Origin: Protea cynaroides
Taxonomy: Eukaryota > Streptophyta > Magnoliopsida > Proteales > Proteaceae
DNA: 64,000 nucleotides
Reading direction: 5' to 3'
Assembly: GCA_028583415.1 (NCBI GenBank)
Contig: CM053276.1
Coordinates: forward strand, 118,573,002 to 118,637,001
Shown here: one piece after another, positions 1-11,900 of the stretch
How positions within the stretch are numbered: the stretch's first letter is position 1
Layout of the letters: each line of letters opens with the position of its first letter
Made by a program: the position numbers and the translations under genes
The notes under the pieces: generated by a model
What the model saw: the letters and a program-made list of their open reading frames with translations, nothing else
Database searches by the model: none
What the model was told of the DNA's origin: nothing

Positions 1-464
1 TTATAAATTAAAAAGATAATCTTGTTTAACCAAAGTTGGTGAAAGAGAATTTTTTTTTTGCCCTTTTAGTATCTTATAATTTTTCTTCCAATGAAGGTAA
101 AATCCTCAGTTCATACATGTATTAGGAAAAAGTGTGAAACCACAACTAGGAAGAATGACAAAATGGTATTTTCAATTTTTGAAAACTCTTAATTACCGTT
201 GATTTCTAAAGAATTTCTGAGAATATGATAGATGGCAGAGAAAAGAAGGTTATAATTTCTCAATTCATCCTTAATAAAACAACCCAAGTGTTTACAAACG
301 CGGAAGCAATCCATTCCAAAATCACCTCCTGGAGCTGGTTATTTCATTTCAGTATTTTGGCATAAAAAAATCTCCCCCCCCCCCCGGGGACGGCGGGGGT
401 TCAAATCGTCCCATCCCCGGCTCGGGTCCGGGCGGGCGGCAACTCCACGGATGGTCGCCATGGG
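1..464. other. intergenic, AT-rich then GC-rich edge
   Basis: No gene is visible. The first 360 bases are AT-rich. From about 370 the composition changes abruptly to a C-run followed by G/C-rich sequence leading into the hairpin at 465-552. A stretch near 398-407 resembles a pol III B box (GGTTCAAATC), but no matching A box is seen, so a SINE origin is only a guess. Confidence 0.5.
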
Positions 465-552
465 GTCGGATGAACCCCACCCCCCTCCGTTCGAGCCGAC
501 ACTCTCTTCGGCATGCTTGTCGGCTCGAACGGAGGGGTCGGATTCATCCGAC
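465..552. repeat. GC-rich long inverted repeat (hairpin)
   Basis: Two arms of about 35 bases, 465-500 and 519-552, are near-perfect reverse complements. The inner part (CTCCGTTCGAGCCGAC and its complement) and the outer part (GTCGGATGAA / TTCATCCGAC) both match; only the C-rich middle differs slightly. The loop is about 18 bases. The island is far richer in GC than its surroundings. It could be the core of a small transposon or a foldback; no gene is associated. Confidence 0.75.
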
Positions 553-1447
553 TCCCTCTCTGACGGTGGCCCCTTTTTAATGAAATCATTTCTTACATCA
601 TTCCCTCACCCTGGGGGTGTGGGAACATCTAAAAGCATGAGAAACAACAAAAACTTAGAATGTCATCTAAAGTAATTTGTCTATCATGCAAAAAAAAGTC
701 CACAAAGCTTTCTTCATGAATATTTTATCCTACGGCCCTGTTTGTTTCGTTGTAATATTTTTTGTGCAATATATAAGAAACAAATTCGGTCATTGGGTTT
801 TTCCCCTCAAGATCAGGAATTTAGGGATCGGATCGGCTGATCCCTTGCCCTATTCCAAGTACTTGAATGCCTACTCAAGATCAACATGTACAACCCCACT
901 TATCTGTTCTATTGCGACATAATTTATTAAATAAAACACCATACTACCTAGCAAGCTAGCCATTTTAATGGAAAGGGAAGAAGATAGTGCATTTTACTAT
1001 AACCTTATCGGATTTCAGCCCCCATGGATTATATCAGCCATTTTTTTCCATCATTCATTCATTTTGAAATCGTTGAAGGATGATGCAGTTATCTATCCAT
1101 GTAAACAAAACTAAAATGACAATGACAAGAAACAGAAAATTCAGCTTCTTGCATGATGGTGAAATTAGGGAGCAGAAGAGCTAAAAGAACAGCCATCCAC
1201 ATTTTTTAGTACTGCATAAAAATTCTCCTCGACGAAGGAACAGGATCCAAAATGGCAGAAAGTGACACTAATTGTATTCACTGTTTGTGGGCGTAATTGA
1301 ATCAAAACTTTTTTCCACCAAGTTAAACAACTTAATTTCAAGCAGAAGAAATCATCTCATCCAGCGTTATACAGATAAATGGTTGGGAGAGAATTTTTAT
1401 TTTTTTTGAAGAGTCAACTCACCAAGTGAAGGAAGCAACCCTTCAAC
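553..1447. other. intergenic
   Basis: No supported gene. The motif GGCCCTGTTTGTTTCG near 734-750 looks like a hAT/MITE terminus, but no matching opposite end was found. The rest is AT-rich sequence without recognisable structure; the last part is downstream flank of the GH16 pseudogene. Confidence 0.4.
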
Positions 1448-2089
1448 TCAGTCCCTGCAATTCTCGGTCACTGCTGCAGCAGGAACTCGAACATCCTTGT
1501 ACTGACAAACATATGGTGCGTCACAGCCCACGTAAGGCCCCGTCCACCGGCCTTCATCAATGTAGCTAGCATCCCACACTGATGAATAAAGGAACATCGG
1601 CTTCTCAGGAAAACCTCTCCTTCCTTCCTTTCTTCCCTCCTGACAACCTTTCCATCAATAGACCACTCTATGAAGTCTCTGGTCCATTTTATCTCGTAAT
1701 CATGAAATTTGTTGGAGCAATTGAACCCTAATTTGTGAATCTTCTCTTGGTTACCCTTCCCTGAAGTGTAAAAGTTTGTTTGAACGATGGTTTTGTCTTT
1801 GCCCAAGACCTCAAAATCGATCGCATCCTGTGATTTGTCTCCTTCAAGAGAGGATAGATAGATGTTGAAGTTGAGGCCACTGGTGTTGCCTTTAGGGCAC
1901 TGGGTTTGAGCACCAAAGGTGCTGAACTGAAGGCGTGTCTTGGATCTTCAGCTAGCGCCACCCCTATCATCAAAGATGACAACAATTTCATCAGATTCTG
2001 GTGAGTGCTAGCATCAGGACAATAGTCAATAGCAATTTCTTTGAGCTTCAGAGTATGGTGAATCGTTTCGGGGTGGAGTGCAGGATTTG
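1448..2089 (-). pseudogene. GH16 EG16/XTH-like glucanase pseudogene
   Basis: Minus-strand fragments line up in order with a plant GH16 xyloglucanase/XTH: EIAIDYCPDA; DDRGGA; QCPKGNTSGLNFNIYLSSLE; an IDFEVLG catalytic block; TIVQTNFYTSGKGN; FHDYEIKWTRDFIEW; and EKPMFLYSSVWDASYIDEGR, then WTGPYVGCDAPYVC to a stop at 1448-1450. The protein ends there without the XET_C extension, which fits the EG16 clade better than true XTHs (inference). It is broken four ways: a frameshift near 2001-2006, an in-frame TGA at 1948-1950 after GGAS, replacement of the first catalytic Glu of ExDxE by Ala (1822-1824), and a one-base deletion near 1619-1625 before the last block. The 5' border at 2089 follows a possible acceptor AG; earlier exons were not found. 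Family members act on cell-wall xyloglucan or mixed-linkage glucan. Confidence 0.85.
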
Positions 2090-3217
2090 CTATTAAAATA
2101 TGCACTATACTACAAAGGTCATTAAAGAAAATGCTCTTTTGGTGGAAAGCAGAGGTGTTTCTTGCAACCGTTACACCATTGAGTTGGACTCTTGTCGCCT
2201 CCTCAGTAAATGTTGGAGCTGGATTCTGCATAACATTTTGATAAAGGTCCTTGTTAACCATTATAACTGCATAACAACAATACATTACATAACCATTTGT
2301 CAATTGTAATATGGCAGTTTTCACCTAAATGGGTAGGGGATTTTGTCAATTATAATATGGCTAGCTTGCACTTGAACTTTTCCTCGTATGTCAGAATGTA
2401 TGGATAATTTTAACTGGTCTGTACACATTTATTGTCATGTCACACGTTAGATGAAACTGAAATTTGTGGAGAGGTGCTTCTTAAGTTCCCTATTCACAAG
2501 TAAAGTTTCAGCAAAAATGGAGCTTAACAAGTGAAAAAAAAATGTGCATGGGCGTACTTAGGAGAGTACATGATTGAATTTGAGTTTGAAATCTTAATTT
2601 TTTAGATATCCAACAATTAAAATTGCCACATCATCCTTTCACATGGCACCACCAAGTGTGCATGCCAGGCAAAGTTTTTTGTAAAACAAAATAAACCCAT
2701 CCAAAAATTGAAGGCAATAACAGAAAGCAGAAGAAGATGAATGGAATTAAACACAAATAAAAGCATTAGAATTGTTGAATGAGTGCAGTCACTAACTATT
2801 TCTATCATGGAAAGACCAGTTTCACGTGGAAGAGGTTACATGCTACTTTCTGTGACATTTCCTGGGACAACTTGTTGTGCATATGTTCTTGAATTTTTAC
2901 CCTTTACTACTGCCTCTTTTATTTTGTAATCTGTAATAACAGTTTCTTCATTGATTCGTTCAATCAATATGGCCTCTTTTATTACATATGAGGCTTGAAT
3001 TCTGATTTCAGATATTACAAAATGGAAACCATTTTGTATTTCAAAAAGACATCTTGAAATCTTCACTTAAATATGTTCCTGAACTAATAGTAGCTGTAGT
3101 TTCCAAGCTTATTGGTAAGAACCTACGTTCAGAGTTCTGGGTTTTTGCCGATGATTGTTCCAGAATACTGGTTGTCTTTTAGGTGTAACTATACTTTTCC
3201 AATTTGCTAAAATAACA
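2090..3217. other. intergenic with a diverged repeat
   Basis: No gene. The segment around 2550-2660 resembles 32170-32300 (shared blocks such as ATGGCAC and an AATTG..ACATCA core), so it is probably an old dispersed repeat. Upstream exons of the GH16 pseudogene could lie at 2100-2330, but nothing recognisable was seen there. Confidence 0.4.
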
Positions 3218-5160
3218 GGGTAAATTACTCTTACCTCCCCGGGACTTTGACATAATTCCAAGCTGTACCCTAAAGTTTCAGACAAGTACAACTGCCCCCC
3301 TTTCTGCTGATGGCATTAAAATAAAACAAAATCAACAAGTTTAACCTTCCCTTTTCTATTAATGATAAGAATAATAATAAAGAATCAGGAGAAGGAATAT
3401 TCCCTCTCCTCCTTCCCCTAAACGAAAGAACAATCTTTAGGATTCTCCTCCATGACCAGTGAACCTGCTGCCAAAGCCAACTAGTAAACCTGCCGGAATC
3501 TTATCGGTGAATCCACTCCACAGAACTGATCTATCACCCTCTTCCTCCCCCTTGTTCCTCCCATCTCCGTACCCCGGTAGTGACTCCCCACTGCATATGT
3601 GCTCATCGGTGATATCGCTGCTCCGTACACACCACCACAGTTCCCACTCTCCATGCAAAACAGTCAGCCCCCAACGCCGGATAACCTCCTCTGTTCTTCT
3701 TACCATTCCTTGTGCATCGTACAACACATACCGATGGATTTCTGAGAGAGAGAGAGAGAGAGAGAGGGTAAACAAAGCTAGTGAAAAGGGAAAACTAGAC
3801 AACGGAAGGTTCAGATCTGTTCTGTACCCTTCGACATCGAGCAAGACTCTGCTGAAGGTTGATGATCTCTTTTCTCTTTCACATCGTTCTTGTGAAGGGT
3901 GAATCCTTTAGTTTCTTCAGAGAAGCCTTCATTGCTTCCCAGCTATCCTAGCAACAAAATCCAAAATACCCAAAGAAGATAAGCTAATGATAATATGTGA
4001 AGATACCAAAGTCGGCCACTCTTTCGAAGAACCCAAAATCTAAGAATGAGGAGGAAGCATGAAATTATCCATTTCCTGCTTCCCAATCTCTTCAACATGC
4101 CCATGTCCATTCTCACCTCAACCAGGAATAGGAACACCATGCACCCAAACAACGACAATGTCTCTAATAACTTCATGCTTTTTTGGTAGGAATATGATCT
4201 CCTTGTATGCCTTGTTCTGCCCAAGAATTGAGGGCCCTGCAATTTACACCAAGTACCAACCACCATTAAAAGCCAAAACCTAAATAAAAAAAAGGAAAAA
4301 TACTGAAATTGGAAGCAAGGAATGAACCAACAACAGATAGACTGGGTAGTTGAGACTCCTCCCAATAACATATAGGGTCGTCATCAGATATATGGTTGAA
4401 GTTCCCAGTAAGTTGCAACTCTTCTTCTTCAAGTTCAAAACATCCCAAAAGAAAATTTCCAATTTTCAGGCGAGATTGGTTAACTCCTTGTCATCAAGAC
4501 TGTCAAGTGGCAACACTTCCATTTGAGAAAAATGAGAAAAGCTACTCTCCTCTTCTCTCCTTTCTTCTTGGTCTTTGTAAATCTCTCGTTCTTTGGCTAG
4601 ATTTTTCCCCCTTTCTTTCCGATGGCGCCATGGCTTAGGGTTACGCCTTCGTTCTGCTCTCTATTTTCCAATTTTTTTGGATCGTTTATCCCTTTTGTTT
4701 CAATTTTGGATTCGACAAAGGTGTGTTCGACTGAACTATGGTCCGTTCTGAAGAAGACAAGTTTTCAGTTTAGCATCAGATGCAGGAACTTTGGAGAGAC
4801 TGTAGATGAGAGAGGTTCGGATAAATCTATACCTTCTGTAATAGTTCCCGTTTGGCTCTCTTTCCCTTTCCTTCGAATTCCATTTTCCAATTTTTCAACC
4901 TTCAAGTTGGGGATGATTCAAAGCAGGGAGAGAGAAGGTGAATTCTTGGATCAAGGTTTTTTTTTGGGAATCTATAGTCAGTATCCAATAAGGGTAGCTT
5001 CTTCATTAAAACATTAAGGTCGAGGTTACGTCATCAACTAACAGAAATAAGCAATACGGACTGGGGTTGCCTGTAACAATTTTTTAATTAAGGGAAAGCA
5101 CTTGTAATTGTTCAAAAACTTTAGGTGGCAAAGTTCAGGGGAGGTACGAGTAATTTACCC
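3218..5160. mobile_element. Mutator-like (MULE) non-autonomous transposon
   Basis: The first 32 bases (GGGTAAATTACTCTTACCTC...) and the reverse complement of the last 32 match at about 29 positions, giving clear terminal inverted repeats. The flanks AAAATAACA (3209-3217) and AAAATAAAA (5161-5169) agree at 8 of 9 bases; a 9-bp target duplication is the mark of Mutator-like elements. No transposase is seen. The interior includes a GC-richer stretch (3437-3900), a GA microsatellite (3742-3766) and exon-like pieces on the minus strand around 4120-4240, so it may carry captured host sequence, although I could not name the donor gene. Confidence 0.8.
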
Positions 5161-6189
5161 AAAATAAAAAGAGAGCCTTGATACAAGCAGATCAACTTCA
5201 TAAGAGGAACCATTTCAGCAGATCAACTTCATACGCACAACTTACCCCCCACCCACCCCAAAAAAAAAAAAGATTCATATGCACATGTTCATAATTTTTA
5301 GTAAACTCCAAGCAAACCAATAGCCTAAAAAACTAAAGCTGAACTAGCAAGAAAACACAACAGGTTTTAATTATTCATATAAAGTTGAATGGAAAAAATC
5401 ATTTACCAATATCAAGGAACCTGACATACATAGTGCCAATGTTTGGAAATTTTATCATCATCCATTTCTTCTCGAACGGGTCCATTCAAGGGGTTGAGAA
5501 ATATCCAATAGACTCAATGACACATCTAACAAACTTCTGGTCTTGACTGACCCAACAACCGACTCAATTGACCTTGGAGAGAATGCAGATTCCCAGTTGG
5601 ATGGTTGGAAATCCAGATTTATCAAGTTTACATCCATACATCTAAAACCTTAAGCATTGAATAGCCCTACAAAAGGTGGTTAATCTTACAGTCCACAATC
5701 ATGAGATCCTTATTATGTATCACAACATGGCTTTGAAATTATACTCTTTAGATCTTATGTAACTTGCAGATAGAAGGAGCTTAGATTACATATGTTTCCA
5801 ACGATCTCTACAGCTATATGAAGAATGAGCCATGTAAACACAAATTTGGTTATAAGTTCAAGACAAGCATGTCATAGAACTTCTAGAGGGTGAGGGGGGA
5901 AGCTCATTCACTATCAAATGAAAGAACTTCAAAACTGATTATATAGGCCTGCAAAGCAAAGAGAAAGGGTGCCTAAAGCCCCATAATGCCACAAGGGTTG
6001 ACAGAATATTGTGGATTCCTTGCCATTTATAACAGCATGTGACACTTCCAAGTTCCAATCCAACCAAAATAAGGAAGAAAAACTAAAGTTGAAAAAGAGA
6101 AAGAGCTCAAAAGCACAAAGATCTGCAGCGAATTTAATTAACAAGATGACAAGAACTTTATAAAAGATCGAATAGAGTACAAACATAAA
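5161..6189. other. intergenic
   Basis: No gene seen. A 12-base motif AGATCAACTTCA is repeated at about 5188 and 5221. Otherwise unremarkable AT-rich sequence. Confidence 0.4.
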
Positions 6190-6730
6190 ATTTAAACATT
6201 AAATCATTATCAATACAACAACAACAACAAAGCCTTATCCAAACTAAATGAGGTCAGCTAGATGAATTCTTGCCCTCCAATCAACTTTGTTCCATATCAT
6301 ACTTGAAACAAGGCCTAAGCTATGCATGTCTTTCCTCACCACCTCACCTAGAGTCATGTTAGGCTTGCCCCTGGCTCTTTTAAATAATTCAAACTAAATC
6401 AAATCACTTCCCTGTACTGGAGCATCTAAAGGCCATTGTTGAACATGGTCATACAACTTCAAACGACTTTCTTATAACTTATCATGTATCAGTGCCACTC
6501 CCAAATCAGCACTAATACGACCATTCCTTATCTTATCCTTCCTAGTTTTGCAACATATCCATCTCAACATCCTCATCTCAGCTATTCTGAGATTATCTAT
6601 AAGATGCTTGTTAACTACCCAACATTTCGTACCATACATCATAACCGGTAAAATGACTGTCCTATAAATTTTCCCTAAGTTTAAAGGAATATGGCGATCA
6701 CACAACCCTCCTCTCTACACTTTTCATCCA
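6190..6730 (-). mobile_element. LINE retrotransposon 3' remnant
   Basis: On the minus strand, codons from about 6705 down to 6472 encode the C-terminal part of a plant non-LTR reverse transcriptase (YRTVILPVMMYGTKCW, then RIAEMRMLRWICCKTRKDKI and LGVALIHDKL). The remnant continues to about 6216-6231, where (CAA)n on the plus strand gives a (TTG)n tail on the minus strand, as expected at the 3' end of this LINE type. Everything upstream in the element (endonuclease, RT core) is missing, so this is a 5'-truncated dead copy. A related remnant lies at 32385-32830. Confidence 0.8.
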
Positions 6731-8933
6731 TTATCAACGAGAAGTAGAAATGTCCACCAACAAAATAGAGATGAACAAATATACAAATAAAAACAGAAAA
6801 TTATCCTCAATTTCATACTCGATTGAGGTTCAATGACTACTTTCCTACAGAGAATTACTAAAGAATTTCAGTTAAACATTGACAATGGGAACAACAAATT
6901 GGTCATCTATGAGATTTTTATAAGAATGTAGAAGATCTAAAGATATTCAAAACTAATTACAGCTCAAGCAAAATAATATAGATGGGTAACCAAGGAACAA
7001 AAAAGCATGTCCAATTCTGGACCAAATCAGGAGGGATCTGTTTCTAGAGGTCAGCACATTCTAAGGATCCCAACTCAAACAGTTTGAAGCTGACAAGCTT
7101 GCTATTCAACTCAGAAAACCAACGCTATAGTGGCGAAACTACTATAGATGGCCACTTTACAATTGGGATCATTTTTGCAGAAGTGGGCCTATTCCAACTT
7201 TCCAATAGATGGCCTCTTTCCAAATTTCCAATAGAAGCTGAATCACATTGAAAGCAACCATTCTATGAGCACTATAGGAGAGAAACTACTGTAACAAAAA
7301 TATCTAGGCCTATTCATATCTTCACAATAGAAAGACAAATTCAGACAATTTGAAGACGACCGCACTGGATTTAAGACATTAAATTAATCGTTTGTTCAGA
7401 TCCAAACTCAGTTACTCACCACCAAGCTCAAACTGCATCACCTGATCAAAAACATATATGGCTCCTTGCAATTTACTTGTGCATTATCCAATAGGAGAGA
7501 AACAGAGAGTAATACCTTTTATTCAAACAGAGAATAAGCAGTCAATAACGGGTTTTGGACTCTGATCATCCCACTCATCAAAACAACATTTCGTTCAACT
7601 AAGCAGTCCCAGCAGGGATCGAAAAGAATAACCTCTTAACCTGCAGCAAAGGGATCCAAAATTACTCCCAACCTTCACCCTGTTTATCTTCAGCCCAGCA
7701 AAAAACAAGAAGCCATGAAAAGAACAAGGTCCAGTAAAGACGGGAAATATATCGAATCCATGGACCTCAATACTCGCTGGAAATCAAAGAAGACTGAATC
7801 TGTGTCATAGCAGCTCCTTAGTAGGCAATGGGAGAACCACTTACTTTTCATGGGTTATGAACCAAGCAAACCATCATACATTTAAAAAAAAAAAAAAAAA
7901 AAAAAGCCCATCTCATAAACAATGTCAAACCCAGGTCATACCTCAAGTGCTGATGGGAACTAGATGATAGAACTGTTTCAATAAAGATAGAGCAGCATTG
8001 CACGAACGAATAAGTCGATAAGTCGAAGAAGCAGAATAAATAACTTGAATCAATGGCTGAAGCCCACCTATGTTCAATCGTTTCTGGTGTAGGAAGCTGG
8101 TAAGAACAGATTACTCAAAATGAAAGGGGGTTGCAAACCCAACTCCTCGAGTCCACTTCCGCCTCGAGATTCTTTTATTTTGAATTCTTTGATTCTCTTT
8201 GTTTCGTTTTGTAAATAGAAAAAGGTTTTTGGTCTGCACTCATTTGGTCCCGATGACAGTACGGTATTCGGGATCGGGGCGGCCGTGTAACTCAGCGACT
8301 CAGCGAGTCGGCATAGTTTTTTCCAGGATTACAATAGGCCGGGTTGGGTCGAGCATTTATAAACCTAAATCCTACCTGTGTCTCTTAAAATTAACCCAGG
8401 CCCGACCGATCCTGCCAGTGCCAGGGTCCGAACGGCCAATTGAATTCCGATTTCTCGAACTTGCAATTCACAAACTTCCAGTTCTGGCAAAGATTCTCTT
8501 TCCAAGGCATTATCCAATCATATGTCGCCCGTGCTACAGTTCCAGCCCCGCCATTGAATTTGGCCTTTTTGTTCTCTCGCGCGCTCTGAGAAAACGAAAA
8601 ATGCCACAACACTCGTGACAACCCACAGTTACAAACTTACAATTTTCTGCACATCCAGAGTCACAGTGCAGCACAGAACAAAGCTGAACACAGGACTCAT
8701 GAGACGAAATGGAAGAAAGTGAAGAAAACCCGCGACTTTTGCTTTTAAATGCATCCTCGCTTTCCAGCCCTCTCTGCAGCAAAAAACCGTCTATACACTG
8801 ACTTTCTCTCTCTCTGTAACGGACTGCTTTAACTTTTCTGAAAATCCGAGCTACCTTTTCCTGTTCTTTGTTTGTTTTTATTATTTCTACCTTTTATTGT
8901 ATTTTTGGGGGCACTCTGAGTTTGATACGAGCC
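6731..8933. other. intergenic and upstream region of TIFY8-like gene
   Basis: No coding gene supported. A poly-A run lies at about 7882-7904. Sequence from 8160 on becomes less AT-rich and includes pyrimidine tracts (CTTTCTCTCTCTCTG near 8802), typical of a plant promoter or 5' UTR. The transcription start of the downstream gene cannot be fixed by eye. Confidence 0.45.
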
Positions 8934-8969
8934 ATGCAGCATGATCGCCTGATGAAATGGCTGTATTGA
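8934..8969 (+). promoter_or_regulatory. overlapping uORF before TIFY8 start
   Basis: An ATG at 8934 opens an 11-codon reading frame (MQHDRLMKWLY) that stops at 8967-8969, inside the first codons of the main frame (ATG 8957). A second, 3-codon uORF starts at 8941 (ATG ATC GCC TGA). If the transcript starts upstream of 8934, both would reduce initiation at 8957. Confidence 0.5.
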
Positions 8970-11900
8970 TGATGGCTTTAAACAACAGCAGCAGCAGCAT
9001 CAATAACAATAGTAATACCAACAATGAACCCAAGCCTATTTTCCATGATTTTCTTGGCATGAATTGTGCTTCTGATTCGCCTCTTCTTCTGGCGCCAGAG
9101 ACCTCTGTTTTTGTTGGAGATATCCGTACATCAGAACCATATGCCTTGGCTTCGGCCTCTTTCGGAGCTTCTTCTGGTGCTCATGGCCATATTTCTGCAG
9201 CTACTTCTGATCTGGGTTCTGGTGAGTGAGTTCTCTTATCTCCATTCTTTTTTTTTTCTTCTCATTTGGCCATTTCTTAATCTCTTTTTAAAACTTGTTA
9301 CGTTTGTTGTTGTTTACTTTCTTATGGAGTGGTTTTAGTGTGGTCATCACTGGGTTTATTAGCTTTTCTGCTCTTCTTTCTCTCTCCTCCCTGCATGGAT
9401 GTGCATTAATTGGCATCGCTCTGCGCTTTTGAGACTTCCTTTGTTCTTCTGCCTGTACCCGTTTGAGTATGTTTTGGTGAGTCGCAAATGCGTTTGGTTT
9501 TCTTCTTCACTTTCACCTGTTGAGCCTGAACTGATGAAACTGAGAAGTCTGTTTCTGAGTTTCTCCCGCTTCCCCTCGAAATTGGTTTTCATTGTTTCTT
9601 GATTTTGAACCAGAAAATTTGGTGCAATCGGTAGATTTTGCTCATTAAATGTGTTACGCTGGTAGGATTGCAGGTAATCTGTTGCGCTTGTTTGTGGGTT
9701 TCCTCTGAAATTTCCAGCTGATGGCCACAAACGAAGTTGGAACTGCAACTTTTATAAGATTTTTTTTTTAATTTCCTTAGGGGAGATTTGATGGACTGAT
9801 TTGAAATCTGATTTTTTTTTTCGTCCTTGGTAGAAATGCAGGTGGGGAATCAGTTTGAAGGTTTTTCATATCCTGGCTCGAAGAGTGATTTCTCTGGGCC
9901 TGAGATAAGCAATAGATTCTTTAGGAGAAAAAGGTGCAATTCGGACTCAATGTTCGTGGGGTCAACAAGAGATAGGATGCCTCAAACAGGCCCCGGATCC
10001 CTTGAAAGCTTCCACCTGATGAAGGTACGCATATTATCATCACACAGTTTTTATTTCCTTCCTCTTATTTATGTCCAAAATAACTGCATTTATTGGGTCC
10101 TTGTCTCCTTGACATTCTATCATGTTCATTGCCACATTTGAATTCAGATTCTGCAAAATGGAGGTGGGGACGAGCAGCCAAGATGGTCCCACGACGAGGA
10201 ACGTTTCTTTGGTATGCAACCACTTAGGCCAACATCTTCTTCCATCACATTACAGCCGCCCATTGGCAGCAGACCTGATTCTCTAATTTCCAAGTGGGAG
10301 CGGCCTATGACTATGAAGGCAGGTTCCATGGTACAATTACCTCATCTTCTAAACCAAATCACGCCCTTCATGGATAAGGCCTCTGCAACCAAATACAAGG
10401 GGGCTAATGCTGGCCCTTTGCAAGTGTCTCAACCAGCTGCTGATGAGAGCTCTAGAACAGGCATTAAAGGCGGTTCTGGAATTCTGAGTGTCTTTAATGC
10501 CAATGGTGGAATTTCTGAAAGAAACTCCTCCAGGGTGCTGCGAAGTAGTACCAGAGGAAAGGTTGGACCTCACATTGTAGATCCTGAATCTTCTAATCCA
10601 ATGAGGTAGGCTTATATGGCAGTTTATGACCCTTACATTTCCCTTGTGCAGACTATTTTGCTTAGAATATAAAAAAATAAAAAAAAACTCGATACAATAT
10701 TTTATTCTCTGTGTTTTGGTGGCAGTGGACATGGATTAACATCTGCTACTCGTCGAATGACTATATTTTATGCCGGCCAAGCTCATGTTTTTGATGACGT
10801 CCACCCTAAGAAGGTCGGTTTTCTGTTTCTGTGATTGGGGTGGCTATATTCCTTTCTATTTCTATTATGCAATTTGCTTCAAGCACACTCTATACACAGA
10901 ATCCGATCGATTTATGTAAGCAATGTGGCTAACAAAGAGAATTGCAACTTAGTAGCAACTCAACCAAATTCCACTCCCTGCCATTTGGAAATTTTAGTAG
11001 AACTTGAATAACTCACTTAATCAAGTAATCATACCCCATAAAACAAATATGTCTTCACTCTCTACTTGACTGACACCCATTTAAGGGGATTGAATTAGAT
11101 TTTTGGATTGTTCCTGCTCGGCAATTCAGGGAGTGGGGTTGGGGGCTCTGGGAGGTCTGAACAGGCTTGCTTGGTTGCTTTGCGAGTGCTGACTTATTTA
11201 AACTTGTTCTAGGTCTGTCTTGCCTTGCCATCATAAGACCTTGCGATTAGCCTGATCCTAGATAATCTAAGATGTAAAACCATGTATATGATTATCTATT
11301 GACCATGAGAAGGCAATTTTTTTTGTTGCAATGCATATTAAGTTCTTGTGCACCAGACTTGCCATAAATGGGCTTACTTGAGCATTAAATATAGTCCATG
11401 AAGTACGCTACTTAAGATGGATACTTCTTGCACATGCAATTGATTTATGCATTGATGGATCTGACATTCATCAATTGGTATGGGTATTGATTTCTTATTT
11501 CAGCCAACGACATGTTTTTTGACCTGTCTTCTAGCTCCATCCTGTCACTGATCATCTAGATTAAATAATGGTTTAACCATGAATCTAGCTTTGGTTCATA
11601 AACTATGTTTTGGACATCAGTTTGTCAGTGTCGCCAATAGCCTACGCGTAGGTGATGGCCTCAACATCACTAATTGGAGCTCCTGCACGTCAATAGAAGG
11701 GTATTTATAAAACAAGCTTGTAAACATTAAGGTCAACTAGAGCAGCAACACATCTCAGGTGAAAGCTAGATATGGCTTAATGGTAGACTTCTCCTGTATT
11801 CACATTAACTTTCACTTCGACTCCCCTTCTTCGCCTCATTTCATGTGTGTGTAACTGTATATGCTATCATAAGTTTAGTGGAATATTTCGCTGGTCTCTG

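Noticed and set aside
3437..3902. Open frames on both strands around a GA microsatellite
   Set aside because: They overlap each other on opposite strands inside a MULE, include simple repeat and match no family; not called as genes.
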